DNA of 64,000 nt from Branchiostoma belcheri (taxonomy: Eukaryota > Chordata > Leptocardii > Amphioxiformes > Branchiostomatidae). Positions 50,401 to 61,259 of the stretch are shown piece after piece. Made by a program: the position numbers and the translations under genes. Below the pieces are notes generated by a model that had not been told where the DNA came from, did not search any database, and saw nothing but the letters and a program-made list of their open reading frames with translations. The stretch is taken from NCBI RefSeq assembly GCF_001625305.1, contig NW_017804631.1, forward strand, positions 1,076,740-1,140,739, in the 5' to 3' direction. Each line of letters begins with the position of its first letter. The stretch's first letter is position 1.

Positions 50401-53400
50401 GCACTATGTCAGAAAGTCTCATATAAGGTCGTATTTGCGTATATAAGGTTAACACCCCGTCTGTACATACGTCATATACTTTCTTCCTTTCTCTAATGAG
50501 GCTAATACTTAAGCAGCCGTTAAAGTTGTATCCTGTACCTATGCTTTTATATGGAGCAACAACTTTAAGAATGATAAATGTCATTTTTTATGGCTGTGCA
50601 AGTCAACTGGTTATTAAAGAATCTTAATTAAGAAGGTGCACTTAAACCGGATATAAATGTGTAAAATTGACTGCACTAAATTAGATTTTCCCTCACTTAA
50701 CCTAAATGTACATGGAGCAAAATTAAATTGACTTGATCAGTCTATTGGAAAAGTGGGACAGTTGTTTTAAATTGAAACTAAATGGAATGATCTTAGTTTC
50801 ACCTAGTTGATAAAGCATAGCATATTGGAATCACTTTTTTTTCTTTTTACCCAACCAGTACACCTGCTAAGTTTAACTTTCTATTAGACACCTTTCTCAG
50901 AGCTTCTAACTGGAGTGCTGCTACTGTCCTCTGTGTTGGTTGCGGCATAAGAATAAGTTGGAAAAACTTGGGTGTGCCTTCACCACATCTTGTGATTAAA
51001 TGTTGGAATAGATTAAAAAAAGCTGGGAGTTTCAGACATTCAGAGCCTTGCCTACCTCCGATAAACTTGCGCTCCTGGACCAGCTCTTTGCTGCGTCTCC
51101 AGATCTTCACCACAATGAAGATGTAGCAGGTACTGTGGGAAAATAACCATAAATTCTAGTGTCACAACCAGTGGGAGAGTAGCTCAACTCTGCAAATCAC
51201 CCTTTCTTCTTCCATACACCACCTCTTAGGAGAACGTTCCATGCTGAAAGCTTCTTTCCAAGAACAACATCACTATGGAATAAGCTACCTCGTGATTGCT
51301 TCCCTTATGAGTATAACCTTAAACTCTTCAAGTCTAAGGTCAACAAACATCTGTCCTCACTGGCTGCTCTGTAACCCAAAACATTTTAAGTGGCTCCCAT
51401 GAGCCTTGTTTTGTGGTGACTGATGAAGTTAGTAAAAATTTAAAAAACTGTTTTATTTGAGCTAAACTGATTGATTTGATTGTTTGCTGGATACCTTTAA
51501 ACCCAGTGTTGACGTCACACTTCATGGAAGCCATGTGACAACAAATCTCACTGGGTCTGTCTATTGCAGAAGACCAGAGTGACTGGTTGAAAGCTCTGGG
51601 TAAGAACAATCCCTTGTGTTGGAACAAAAGTATAAATTCAACATGGTTTGAGATCACTTTAACTATCACTATGCACAGCTGTGTGATTATTTTGTGCATT
51701 ATACTACACAGTTACATCGTTCTGATTGTGCATTATTGGGTTTGTAGGGATTGTATGTATCGATTTGTGTATTTTATTGTCCCAGAAGTACCTGAAAAAT
51801 TGGTCAAATGAGTGTAACCTTTCTGGTAAAATAAATAAATTGAAACTGAAACTTTCATATAGCTAAAATCTTTACCTGATGATGACCAGTGGAATAAAGA
51901 AGACCAGTGTAGTAACGATGGTCATGTAGGGTGTCCAGTACCAGTCCTCCGGCCACTCTGCCCAGCACTGCCACTCACCGTTGGGCAGCATTCTCAGGGC
52001 GAAAATGACCGGACTGGGGATGGAGAATAAGGCAGCCAGGCCCCAGGCCACACAAATCATCGCCTTCGACTTACGGTCTGTGGTTCACAGACAGATGAAG
52101 CAAGTAAAAAACTTAGAAAGTAGCAAAGCAAATGCATGATGTTTCCCTTCACACTAAAAAACATATACTGATCAGCCCCTCTAACTCCTGCAATGTCCTG
52201 TTATGGCTATGTATGTAATCCAACACCATTGGGTATCTACTGCAGCACCGGTTACCAAGATAACAGCCTCTGGTCCAGGTCAATGACCTTATTTGTTTGG
52301 ACAAGAAGAAGAAGAAACAGAGCAAAAACAAAACTAAATTTCTTCTGCAAAGACAAACATAACAAGGCTTAAATATTTGAAGGTATTGTCTTTTGCAAAC
52401 TTGTTCATGAGAGTACTTCAGAATCTGTTTGGAGTTAGGCTACACAGATCATCGCCTTTGACTTACGGTCTGTGGGTCACAAAGAAAAGCAAGAAAAGAA
52501 TCATGAAGCATTAGTAAAAAAACAATGCTGAAATCCTTGTTTTTATTCAGATTTTATGGAAGTAAAATTAGCAGCGAGTCTGTAGGCCTTGAAAGCAACA
52601 AAGAGTGGGCAATGGTTGAGACGTGCAAGCTTCATCACAACCGCATGCAAATTTCAATGAAACAGTCCAATAATTATTCATTTTCTCCTGCAGTCTCTTA
52701 GTGTCACTGATGAAAGGTAGTGGATGCTGCCTGAAACGTCAGTGACCGTTTCCAAAGTCATATCCAGTTGTTTGAGTAACTGTTTTTGGCGTATCTAATA
52801 TTACCTGGATGTCTAACCTTCACCTACGAAACAGTCTAATGCTTCATAATTACAGCAAAAGACACCATCATCTTGACCTCGGATCTTGTCCATTTTGCTG
52901 GCTGCATGGGTTGACTACCTTTTGGCAGTCGTTGTTATAGATTGGACGTAAATGGCTTCATCAGGAAACGTGGGATTTGGCGAGTTCCCGTCAATACAAG
53001 ATGGACAATTAGTCGTCCAGTAAGCTAACGACAGAATGCTCCTTCTACAATTAGCTAAAAGCTGAAGTTGCCCATCCTGGGGGTTGGAAGCTCGTTATCC
53101 AATTAACTCTTTACTTAAAGCTCAATTAGGAGGAGAAAATGATGGACTAAATTGGAAAAAGTTGTGAAACAAACTCGGCTGTTAGTCGGCACTTTGCTTC
53201 TTTTTGGAAAGGCTGAAACATCTTGGCTTGAAAGTTTATCTGTGTTTGGTAGACATTCAATACTACATTGGATTCAAAGTGCAGTAGGGGCATTATCATC
53301 AGTTAGCTTTAAACAATGCTTTGAGTTTGATGTTCAAAGGCTAGTCGTTCAGTGTAATGTAGCCAGCTGCCGCTGCATTGCATTCCTGCAAAGCTGGTTT

Positions 53401-56400
53401 GTTATGCCAAAGGGTGTTACTATAATAATACCTAATTCATACCAGCTATACAGATACAGATACAGGTACACATTCAAGTATAATTCCTAAAACAATTGGA
53501 AAATCCCAGAGTAATGTTATAACAGAGTCTTACCACTGTGTGCCTGCAAAGTTAGTTTGCTATGCCAAAGGGCATCATCATACCAAATTTAGACCTTCCA
53601 GCTTAAGACAGATACTGAATACAGATTCAACTATAATTCCTAAAAAGCAATTAGAAAATTCCAGTCTGAGAGTAATGTTATAACTGAGGCTTACCATGTG
53701 CAAAGCGCATGGGATGAATGATAGCATCATAGCGATCCACACTCAGTGCCACCAGTACATACGTAGACCCGTACAGAACTCCACCCTGAAACAGTGCAGA
53801 TATAAGGGTTAAGTTTTCAGTCAAGTCAAATCAAAGTTTATTGCACAACGATTGTTACAGGTACAATGTATGGCAGATATCGATAAGATTGCAAGTTGGT
53901 ATCAAGAGTTCAATGGGGATAATGTCTCACAAAATGTTGAATAAATAAGAGATAGTACATCTCTACATGTATGTTGTAAGCTATGCTATACTATATTCCT
54001 AAAGAGTACAATGTTGTACACATAAGAGTTGTATACATACTATACAGGTTCTATGGGTATTATCTCAGTGATGGAAACATATTTCTATCATAAAGTTATA
54101 GCACTTTTATCCCTTCAAAAAGACAGGCATTTCTAGAGCGAAAATTTAAAATTCTCCTTAAAATTGAATTATACACTCTTATTTTGTAGCCACGATCATT
54201 AAGTTTGATAGCACAAACAGCAAATTATATGTTATTCGATAAAAAGGTTTATTACAGTAATAGCATAAGTAATGCTTCAGTGATATTGAAATTTACCCCC
54301 TGATTATGAGTTAATATCTGGAGATGTTGCTGGGAGTGTTAGTATAAGTCACAAGCTTACATCAGTTACATGTATACTAAATTATACACAATTTCTAATT
54401 GACAATTTTACAATCTATCCAATTTTCTTGTGTATCTCATTACCTGAATGCCTAAACTTAATCAAAGAATTTATGCCTGTCTTTTCCATGCTTCTATTAA
54501 GGACATGTTGTGCCTATAAAAGCTAGTTTCAAGTCTAAGGTCAACAAACATCTGTCCTCACTGGCTGTACAGTAACCCAAAACATTTGAGTTGCTCCCAT
54601 GAGCCTTGTTTTGTGGTGAATCATAAATAAAACAAGTTTACCTGTATGTATTTTATGAGCTTGCACATAAAGTCTCCTGCAATCCACTCAACAGTTAATC
54701 TGTGTACTATGTCAGGCAGCACATTGAAGAGTCCTGCTCCAAGATCTGTTTGTGACAAACACAAAGAAGATTATGGCTTAGAGCATCATAGCATCATAGT
54801 GAATCGTATTACAGACTCTTTCTCCCATAGTATTATAGTCACTCTCTCCCCTGTCCTTGGTGCTGAACACCATCCACACAATAAGCAAACACACCTGTCC
54901 CTGGGCTTCTCTGACAGTCACTCTCCACTGTCCTTGGTGCTGAACACCATCCACACATAAGCAAACACACCTGTCCCTGGGCTTCTCTGACAGTCACTCT
55001 CTCCCCTGTCCTTGGTGCTGAACACCATCCACACATAAGCAAACACACCTGTCCCTGGGCTTCTCTGGCAGTCACTCTCTCCCCTGTCCTTGGTGCTGAA
55101 CACCATCCACACATAAGCAAACAGGTACACACACAGGGAAACATACATATCCCTTGTGCTGAACACAATCTATTAGCTGTAGCATCATGCCAGAGTGTGT
55201 TTGACTGAATACCATTTAAGCAACAACACCTGATCATTGAAGGTACAGACACAAGCTTTATATGGATAAATAAGTGTTTCCAATTCCTAGGTGCCTGCCT
55301 GACAAGTGGAATGGGTAACTCATGACTTGAAGCGTAATACAGTCAGCCTTAATACACCAAATCCTATCATAGACAATCATTAGTCAAGTTGACACAGATC
55401 TGTTATAGTTGATTGATCATGATTTGGTTATGATATATATATTCACTACTATGCATTGTCTAATGGGCAGTTTTGTTGTGTGCATTTGGGTCACGTATTT
55501 GGGTTGCATCTTTGTGATCATTACCTCCTTTTCTTTATTGCCATCAAAGCTTATTGAGATATGGTTACACAAAGACAGTGAACCGGTGCAGCAATTGATA
55601 AAACCATTACTCTTGTGTTGTTAGTTGATGTTGATAGCTATTCTACAAGGATCATTAAAGCAAATTGTTGAAGCATTAGTGTACAAAGATAGTGACCTAG
55701 TGTATCAATCAATAGAGTCATTAGGCCACACCAATTTAATTTGTTGGTTCTCGGATTTTTTCAGAAAAAATATGAAGCGACAGGGCGAAAAAAAATAAAA
55801 ATAAAAACAGGTCTAGGCATCCTATTATAGGCTTAAATGCTACAAAATGAGCCATGAAGTCAACACAAAAGGCTGGGTTAAAATTTAAACATTGAATTTT
55901 GAACTTTTAATCAAACCACTGCAATGATAGATGGGAAAACTGTAACAACTAGGAAGAAAAGGACTTGCCTCAACTGTTGGGGGCAAAACATGAGCATTTT
56001 TCAGTTGATTCAGGACCAGAATCAATTTTTTTTTTTTTGCAAATCAGAAAAAAACGAAGAGGGGAATCCGAGAACCAACAAATTAAATTGGTGTGGCCTT
56101 ACTCCTTATACACCATGCTTTTGTAGTTACTTGATGTTGATAGTAGTAGGCATTTCATCAGTCTCATAAGACCAAGAAGAAGAATCTTCTTCTATATCAT
56201 GTACTTATTCTTTGTATTCTTTGTTTTATGCTTAAAGTGTCTTTTTCTGATGTGAGTCTCTGTTTTTCTTCCCCCCCCCCCCCGTGTACTCCCTTCTTAA
56301 CTTCCTGTCTCCAAAGTTGATAGTTATTCTTCTAGGTTCAATTGTGTATATGTAACATGTTACACGTACAATACTGTGCTTGGAAGCTACAACTACACAC

Positions 56401-59400
56401 AATTTTTGCAGTTCTAGGAAAAAAAATTCTTCACACCTCAATCCTTGGTGCATGAATAGTACTTGAAGGCTCTTTTATCATTTTGGAACATCAATCGATA
56501 GAATGATTACTTTTGATATATCACATTTGCCCTGGTAGTGGATGTCAATAGGTATATGTTTTGGTTGACCATGTACTGTTTGAAGCTGGTAATAATGTGC
56601 ACCAATTTTTACTGACTGCCAGCTAATGATCTGTTAGACCATAAGAGCCAATGGTGGGGTCATGTGGCGCAGTGGTAGCGTGTTCAGCCCAGGCCCAAAA
56701 GGTCCTAGGTTTGAATCCTGCATTGGCTAAGGACATCCCTCAGATAGGACGTTAAATGGAGGTCCCGTGTTTGGGAGAGCCACACCCCACCAACGTTAAA
56801 GAACCCACCGCACTTATCAAAAAGAGAAGGGGACCTTCCCGGTGTGAGTGGTTCTAACCTTACAGTCTGGTCTCAGGTTTGACATCTTTGAGAAGGTGAT
56901 AGTTACCTGTTATGTCAATCCTTCCACAAATGTGATAAATCTTCATAAAACATAAAACAATGGTACTGCAACAGTCGTGTCTATGGGGTGGCAGGCCATG
57001 GTCCCAAAGATCAGATAGCACAACACACAGGAATCTTTTCCTGTTTAGTGTAGGGTTATAAATTCACTCATAGATGGCCTCCTTACTCTGAATTCAAAGC
57101 AGCAAGACTCACAGTCCCAGATGCCAGTTGAGGGATGAATTATTCAATTTTGACAGTTACATGGCTTTAAATGACTTGTCTAGGTTTTTGATCTGTCTGC
57201 TAATGATCATTCAGTTCTAGTTCCAGGTAGTTGAAAGCATAAATCAATTGGATTTTGATTGCTTCTCCATGACTTGGAGAGGCTTGCTAGTATTAGTGTT
57301 TTCTCCATTCAGTTGAGCCTCCCATCTTTTTCCTTATCTCAAGTATTTAGTTTTGACAGCTTTGAGATGTTGACAGACACAGACCCCAATCCTTGGTGCT
57401 GAACACTATCCACACTAAGGCCACACCAATTTAATTTGTTGGTTCTCGGATTTTTTCAGAAAAAATATGAAGCGACAGGGCGAAAAAAAATAAAAATAAA
57501 AACAGGTCTAGGCGTCCTATCATAGCCCCAAATGCTACGATATGAACCATGAAGTCAACAAAAAAGGCTGGGTCAAAATTTAAAGTATAAATTTTGAACT
57601 TTTAATCAAACTACTGCATTGATAGATGGAAAAACTGTAACAACTAGGAAGAAAAGGAATTTCCTTAACTGTTGGGGGCAAAATATGAGCATTTTTGAGT
57701 TGATTCAGAACCAGAATCTTTTTTTTTTTGCAAATCAGAAAAAAATGAAGAGGCGAATCCGAGAACCAACAAATTAAATTGGTGTGGCCTAAAAAGCAAA
57801 CAGCAAAGACACACATACACTGACCCTGTCCTTGATGCTGAACACTATCCACACATACAAGCAAATAGCAACCCACACACACAGAGACACAGACCCTGTC
57901 CTTGGTGCAGAACTCTATCCACACACAGAAAAACATGCCTGTCCTTGGTGCTGAACACTATCCACACATACAAGCAAATAGCATCCCACACAGACATACA
58001 CCGGCCCTGTCCTTGGTGCTGAACACAATTCATACACGCACACACACAAATCCAAACAGCAAACCCACAAACATACACTGACCCTGTCCGTGGTGCTGAA
58101 CACTATCCACACATACAACAAAATAGTAAACCCACACACACATACACTGGCCCTGTCCTTGGTGCTGAACACCATCCACACACAATCAAACATGTCTGTC
58201 CTTGGTGCTGAACACTATCCATACACACACACATCAAAACAGCAAACCCACATACATACACTGGCTCTGTCCTTGGTGCTGAACACTATCCACTCAAGCA
58301 AAAATCAACCCTGTTCTTGTTGCAGAATGCTTTCCACACATACACAAGCAAACACAAAACAATACCTCCAATTTAACAGAGCTAAAAACAAGTAAATGAA
58401 CTCCTACCGGCGAGAGCCAGGTTCATAATGAAGAAGTTCATGCGAGTTTTCTTGTGTCTCTCCATCCACATGACCAGTAGAACCAGGCTGTTCCCCACAA
58501 CAATAAAGGCAAACAGGACCCATAACGTCACCAGTTGTTCTGTCTGGGAAAAAATGTCAACAAAAAATGTTGATGACAATTAGACATCCAGGTAATGAGA
58601 TACACAAGAGAACTGTTACTCTGAAGTCTGAAATCTATGGTTTCTGGATTTCAACCATTTCAAGTAGCATCCACAACTTAAGTTCTTGTCTGTGAAAATA
58701 GTGGTAATATTTTAGAAACATTGATGAAGATTAGACATCCAGGTAATGAGATACACAAGAGAATAGTTAGTTACTCTGAAATCTATGTATAGTATCCACT
58801 ACTACAGTTTTCAAAATCTATCCAGTTGCTTGAGTAACAGTTTTTATAGGTTTTAAACCTTCATTTCGGGTATCTATGAAATTCAACATCTTTTAGCATA
58901 ATTGTTGATAGAAATAATTGCATATTATGTTTGGATTTTTCAATACAGAGCAATTTGACTGAACCATATGCTATGCCGAAGGGCAGTTACGCCAGCTAGA
59001 TACAGATACAGAATGATACAATCTCAGCTATTCATATTTCTTTTCTTTAAAATTTTTCTGTTGTCATAAAAAAACATTACAATGTTCATAAAACATAACA
59101 GTTACTGCAGTTTATCTATGATTTAAAAACAATAAGGTCTTAATGATTTGCCACCACATTGGATTTTTTATGTGAAGGATTGGGACTAGTTATCGTCGGC
59201 CAGCACATGTAAGTGTCTCACTGATAGCACTTTGATTCAGGTAATAATGACCATGAAATAACCATTAAGTGCACTCATTATCATTATCATATCTCGCTTT
59301 ATTGCCTAATATAATGGGGTGAATCATATCAAACCATAACCACTGTAGATTTTGATGATCTGTTTTACGGGCACTAATGTGACAAATATATCAAGTTTTT

Positions 59401-60346
59401 CTTGCCATTGGCTGTTACAGTAATAATAATGCAAAGAAAAGGTCAATCAGCTCGAAAAATTTATGTCCCTTGCAGGGGTCCACACACAAAAAAAGGCTAA
59501 GGTTGGCAATTTTTTCTAGGGTCTGTCTAAAAACAGGGAACCCAACATTTTTTTCCTAGGCCTTAAGTTTATTATGTTTACTGATCAGAAGGAAAACATA
59601 CTGTTTTTGCTCTGTTTCCTTTTTCTCCAAACCAAAAAGGTCAATGACCTGAACCAGATGTCTGTCACCATGGTAACAGGTGTTGGGTTACATTATGTTG
59701 CAATTTTATAGCAGGAGGGATTTAGACTCCTGGTCTGACCATATATATGAATGTGTTTGAGTAAGAATTGGTTGGAAAACAGGAAACACAACATCTTTTT
59801 TCCTAGGGCCACACCAATTTAATTTCTTGGTTAACGGATTTGCCGCTTCATTTTTTTTCTGATTTGCAAATGAAAATAAAAATCCAGAATCAACTGCAAA
59901 ATGCTCATATTTTGCCCTGAACAGTTGAAAACAGACCTTTTCATCCTAGTTGTTACAGTTATTCCATCTTTCAATGCAATGGTATCATTAAAAGTTCAAA
60001 ATTCATTGTTTAAATTTTGAACCAGCCTGGTGTGTTGACTTCATGGCTCCTATCGTACCATTTTGGGCCATGATAGGATGCCCAGGCCTGTTTTTATTTT
60101 CATTTTTTTTCGCCCACCCGCTCCATTATTTTTCTAGAAAAATCCGTTAACAAAGAAATTAAATTGGTGTGGCCTTACCTGGTGGGTTGAGTATATTGTT
60201 CCTCCCTTTGGTTCCTCAGTAGATGTACTGTTGGTACTGTTGAACAGAAGGTCTGTCACGTTTTCTAGGGAAATGTTCAGCGTCGGCAGGGCTCCAAACT
60301 TTTCTGTGCGAGCCCCGGACGTAGAGTTGTCTCCACCTTTGGTCAT
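44455..60346 (-). CDS. NPSR1-like: Neuropeptide S / CCAP-type receptor, class A GPCR (minus-strand paralogue)
   Basis: Ten exons in transcription order: 60346-60179, 58543-58408, 54745-54642, 53785-53695, 52077-51876, 51132-51056, 50134-50012, 48235-48137, 45568-45388 and 44662-44455. All boundaries are GT/AG on the minus strand and phases agree, giving 462 residues. The 56-aa N-terminus before TM1 has several sequons (NST, NIS, NVT). Landmarks: N74, D102, C129 and C204, DRY 153-155, W178, ACWSPYF in TM6, NPIIY 378-382. [17 protein letters not shown] and [13 protein letters not shown] are as in neuropeptide S receptors. Compared with the plus paralogue, TM exons have the same lengths, but the third intracellular loop is coded by two exons (123 and 99 nt) where the plus gene has one (162 nt), and the C-tail is only about 68 aa. 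Introns carry many MITEs and RE1-like motifs. Confidence 0.9.
44945..45072. mobile_element. Harbinger-like MITE family 2, deleted copy
   Basis: GGCCACACTGATTT at one end and aaattggtgtggcc at the other, TAA duplicated on both sides. Most of the interior is deleted. Confidence 0.7.
45149..45190 (+). ncRNA. Hammerhead-like motif (other family)
   Basis: CTGAGGA (45149-45155), stem II GACTGA/TCAGTC (45157-45162 with 45168-45173), GAAA, then A TTC. Stem III is the palindrome AA/TT here; stem I is weak. Confidence 0.45.
45255..45285 (-). pseudogene. Fragment of the TM7 exon end
   Basis: agctccagacctgaacttgg copies the donor end of exon 45388-45568. Confidence 0.6.
45937..45954 (+). promoter_or_regulatory. 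RE1-like 18-mer
   Basis: Perfect TTCAGCACCAAGGACAGG preceded by gtgtggatggtg; single copy in the intron before the TM6-TM7 exon of the minus gene. Confidence 0.5.
45999..46078 (-). pseudogene. Partial duplicate of the TM6 exon start
   Basis: catgtcaaacacaaagtacg to ggaataacaggaaaaact copies the acceptor end of exon 45388-45568 and its intron flank, 470 bp away, with a small insertion. Confidence 0.75.
46231..46490 (+). mobile_element. MITE family 3, complete copy
   Basis: Inverted ends cagcacgtcggcagaacgta and tacattctgccgacgtgctg, about 30 bp each. Interior gttaaccttatatgcgcgaa. Other copies at 42305-42545 and 50350-50466. Confidence 0.7.
46885..47340 (+). repeat. 78-bp minisatellite carrying six RE1-like motifs
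   Basis: RE1-like 18-mers start at 46920, 46998, 47076, 47154, 47232 and 47310, exactly 78 bp apart. Each unit also holds gagagtgactgtcagagaag and cccagggacaggtgtgtttg. Because 78 is a multiple of 3, frames stay open on both strands (up to 192 codons) without being genes. Confidence 0.9.
47510..47560 (-). mobile_element. LINE family 1, 3' terminus
   Basis: gtatctgtatagccatagcc and ggcataacacaccagcttc, minus strand. Confidence 0.55.
47662..48039. mobile_element. Harbinger-like MITE family 2
   Basis: Inverted ends of about 35 bp (GGCCACACCAATTTAATTTG). Flanking triplets TTA and TCA no longer match. Confidence 0.8.
48335..48540 (-). mobile_element. Penelope-like tail P3 flanked by inverted copies
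   Basis: Minus strand: ctgaggaaggtgacagatgg, then gaaacgtcggctgaataaaa and agacttggttgtgtaaaaag. The last part is repeated in opposite orientation at 48489-48536. Confidence 0.6.
48369..48407 (-). ncRNA. Hammerhead-like motif (P3)
   Basis: Minus strand: GCC, CTGAGGA (48398-48404), stem II GTGAC/GTCAC with an extra G-U pair, GAAAC GTC (48372-48379), GGC. Stem I is GCC/GGC; stem III is the palindrome AC/GT. Confidence 0.6.
48767..49138. mobile_element. Harbinger-like MITE family 2, subtype with ttaacgg end
   Basis: GGCCACACCAATTTAATTTC and complement, TAT duplicated on both sides. Same subtype as 59807-60174. Confidence 0.8.
49886..49937 (-). pseudogene. Fragment of the loop-3 exon
   Basis: ggtacctcgcagactcccaa to ttgacaggactgc duplicates the donor half of exon 50012-50134 and its flank (atccccccatacag), about 125 bp away. 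Confidence 0.7.
50350..50466 (-). mobile_element. MITE family 3, partial
   Basis: gcgtcggcagaacatactgc and catataaggtcgtatttgcg, with the rest missing. Confidence 0.55.
51183..51440 (+). mobile_element. LINE family 2, 3' stump
   Basis: Plus-strand frame: [20 protein letters not shown], then [20 protein letters not shown] and a stop soon after. This is a reverse-transcriptase C-terminus. The 3' UTR agccttgttttgtggtga is shared with 54528-54640. Confidence 0.65.
51480..51660 (+). mobile_element. Penelope-like tail P1, third copy
   Basis: gtgttgacgtcacacttcat and agaccagagtgactggttga match 20470-20660. The hammerhead core is degraded here (TTGCAGA instead of CTGAGGA). Confidence 0.55.
52440..52475 (-). 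pseudogene. Fragment of the TM4 exon start
   Basis: cacagatcatcgcctttgac then ttacggtctgtggg copies the acceptor end of exon 51876-52077. Confidence 0.65.
52703..52747 (+). ncRNA. Hammerhead-like motif (P2)
   Basis: Canonical CTGATGA (52707-52713), stem II AGGTAG/CTGCCT (52715-52720 with 52727-52732, one G-U), GAAAC GTC (52733-52740). Stem I GTCA/TGAC is complete if a 2-nt insertion (AG) after the predicted cut is skipped. Confidence 0.6.
53150..53470 (+). mobile_element. LINE family 1, 3' stump, plus strand
   Basis: Frame [20 protein letters not shown], then the 3' UTR with gccaaagggtgttac and cagctatacagatacagata. A second fragment of the 3' end is at 53541-53630. Confidence 0.6.
54528..54640 (+). 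mobile_element. LINE family 2, 3' end
   Basis: tcaagtctaaggtcaacaaa to gccttgttttgtggtgaatc, as in 51183-51440. It ends 2 bp before the TM2 exon donor of the minus gene. Confidence 0.6.
54845..55125 (-). repeat. 78-bp minisatellite with four RE1-like motifs, inverted to 46885-47340
   Basis: RE1-like 18-mers at 54850-54867, 54927-54944 (one change), 55005-55022 and 55083-55100, spaced 77, 78 and 78 bp. Same unit as 46885-47340 but on the opposite strand, in the intron between the TM1 and TM2 exons. Confidence 0.9.
55724..56098. mobile_element. Harbinger-like MITE family 2
   Basis: About 35-bp inverted ends with TTA duplicated on both sides. The interior is the reverse complement of 47662-48039. 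Confidence 0.85.
56340..56475 (-). mobile_element. LINE family 1, diverged fragment
   Basis: cacctcaatccttggtgcat and gtacttgaaggc correspond to the reverse-transcriptase C-terminal segment of the family. Confidence 0.45.
56652..56870 (+). mobile_element. tRNA-derived SINE, family B
   Basis: ggggtcatgtggcgcagtgg (A-box-like), ctaggtttgaatcct (B-box), then gtccctcagataggacgttaa-type body and gagagccacaccccac. Tail undefined. Confidence 0.7.
57387..58327 (-). promoter_or_regulatory. Cluster of ten RE1-like motifs in the TM1-TM2 intron
   Basis: Starts at 57387, 57825, 57895, 57938, 58006, 58083, 58152, 58195, 58266 and 58310, all on the minus strand, each followed by tatccacacata-type sequence and (CA)n. 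The spacing is irregular (43-77 bp within 57825-58327), unlike the 78-bp array. The copy at 58083-58100 reads TTCAGCACCACGGACAGG, the canonical RE1 core. The cluster ends 80 bp from the TM1 exon. Confidence 0.6.
57419..57789. mobile_element. Harbinger-like MITE family 2
   Basis: TAA duplicated on both sides; same orientation as 55724-56098. Inserted inside the RE1-like cluster. Confidence 0.85.
58962..59015 (+). mobile_element. LINE family 1, 3' terminus
   Basis: tatgctatgccgaagggcag and gccagctagatacagatacag, plus strand. Confidence 0.55.
59807..60174. mobile_element. Harbinger-like MITE family 2, abutting a splice donor
   Basis: GGCCACACCAATTTAATTTC and complement. Its right end stops 5 bp from exon 1 of the minus receptor (60179), so the donor reads GTAAGGCC with GGCC from the element. 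Flanking triplets TAG and TTA differ. Confidence 0.8.
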
Positions 60347-61259
60347 CGTCGGTGAAAAGTCTTAAAGTTTGTACGTCACAGCTTAACACAGCCCAGGATA
60401 GTCCCCCTCACTGCAAACCCTGGACAAAATACATCCTATGATTCTTAGTATTATGGTAACCTATTAGTAAGTACTATTAAATAACTAGATTCACAACCTC
60501 ATACAGTTGTAAGTCTCAAAATACCACCTGTATGCATGTACACACATTAGTACAGGTAAAATTGGGGATGTGCAGGACCTGGTGTTTTTTATACCTACCT
60601 GCACCTAACACTTATACCTGCAGGTAATTTTCAATGTTGACCCTAGCATGTCTAAAACACCAGACATCAAAACTAGAAGTTGTGTTACAGTACCATGGAA
60701 AGCCACCAAAATGTCCAAATCAAACCTGGTCTTCATTTTGCCAACACGTACCAAGTTAAATATTCCAAAAGATTTGAATCCTTCTTCAAGTACAACCTGT
60801 AGAATTATGCTGTCCACAGGCAGATCTAAACACAGACACAAACAACACCTAAAACACTACTAATAGCCATCTTGAGTAGAGCCAATTCATAACATGGAGC
60901 AGTAAAGCCTTATAGAAGGAACAAAACCATCAAAGAGCTATTTGCCTAATCTTGTGCCTTGCAAGCTGGAAAACTACATTGTATGCCATTGGCACAAGGT
61001 GTAAAATACACACTTATAGTTGTTATTTATGAACTACAAAACGTTACTATCACTGTTACAGTAACAGTAAGTACCATTCAATGGACAGTTAATAGTCTTC
61101 TTACAGCAATGACCATAACATAGACACTTGGATTCCCACTTATAGGGTGATTGCCTGGCAGTTAAGTTAGGATTTGCCACAACTCAATTCAATTGTGCTA
61201 TCACAGTAACAGTACACTATACACACTATGTACTATAAAATGATTGCCACAGAGTCAAG
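60347..61259. other. 5' flank of the minus receptor gene
   Basis: The promoter should lie here or in 5' UTR exons further up. No TATA box or CpG-rich stretch was recognised. A repeat related to 4800-5140 lies near 60545-60660. Confidence 0.4.

Noticed and set aside
56652-56725. Possible tRNA gene
   Set aside because: The 3' body is a dispersed SINE shared with 35500-35640.
60605-60863. Overlapping 71-78-codon frames upstream of the minus receptor
   Set aside because: Weak, unmatched frames on both strands next to a dispersed repeat; no splice support.
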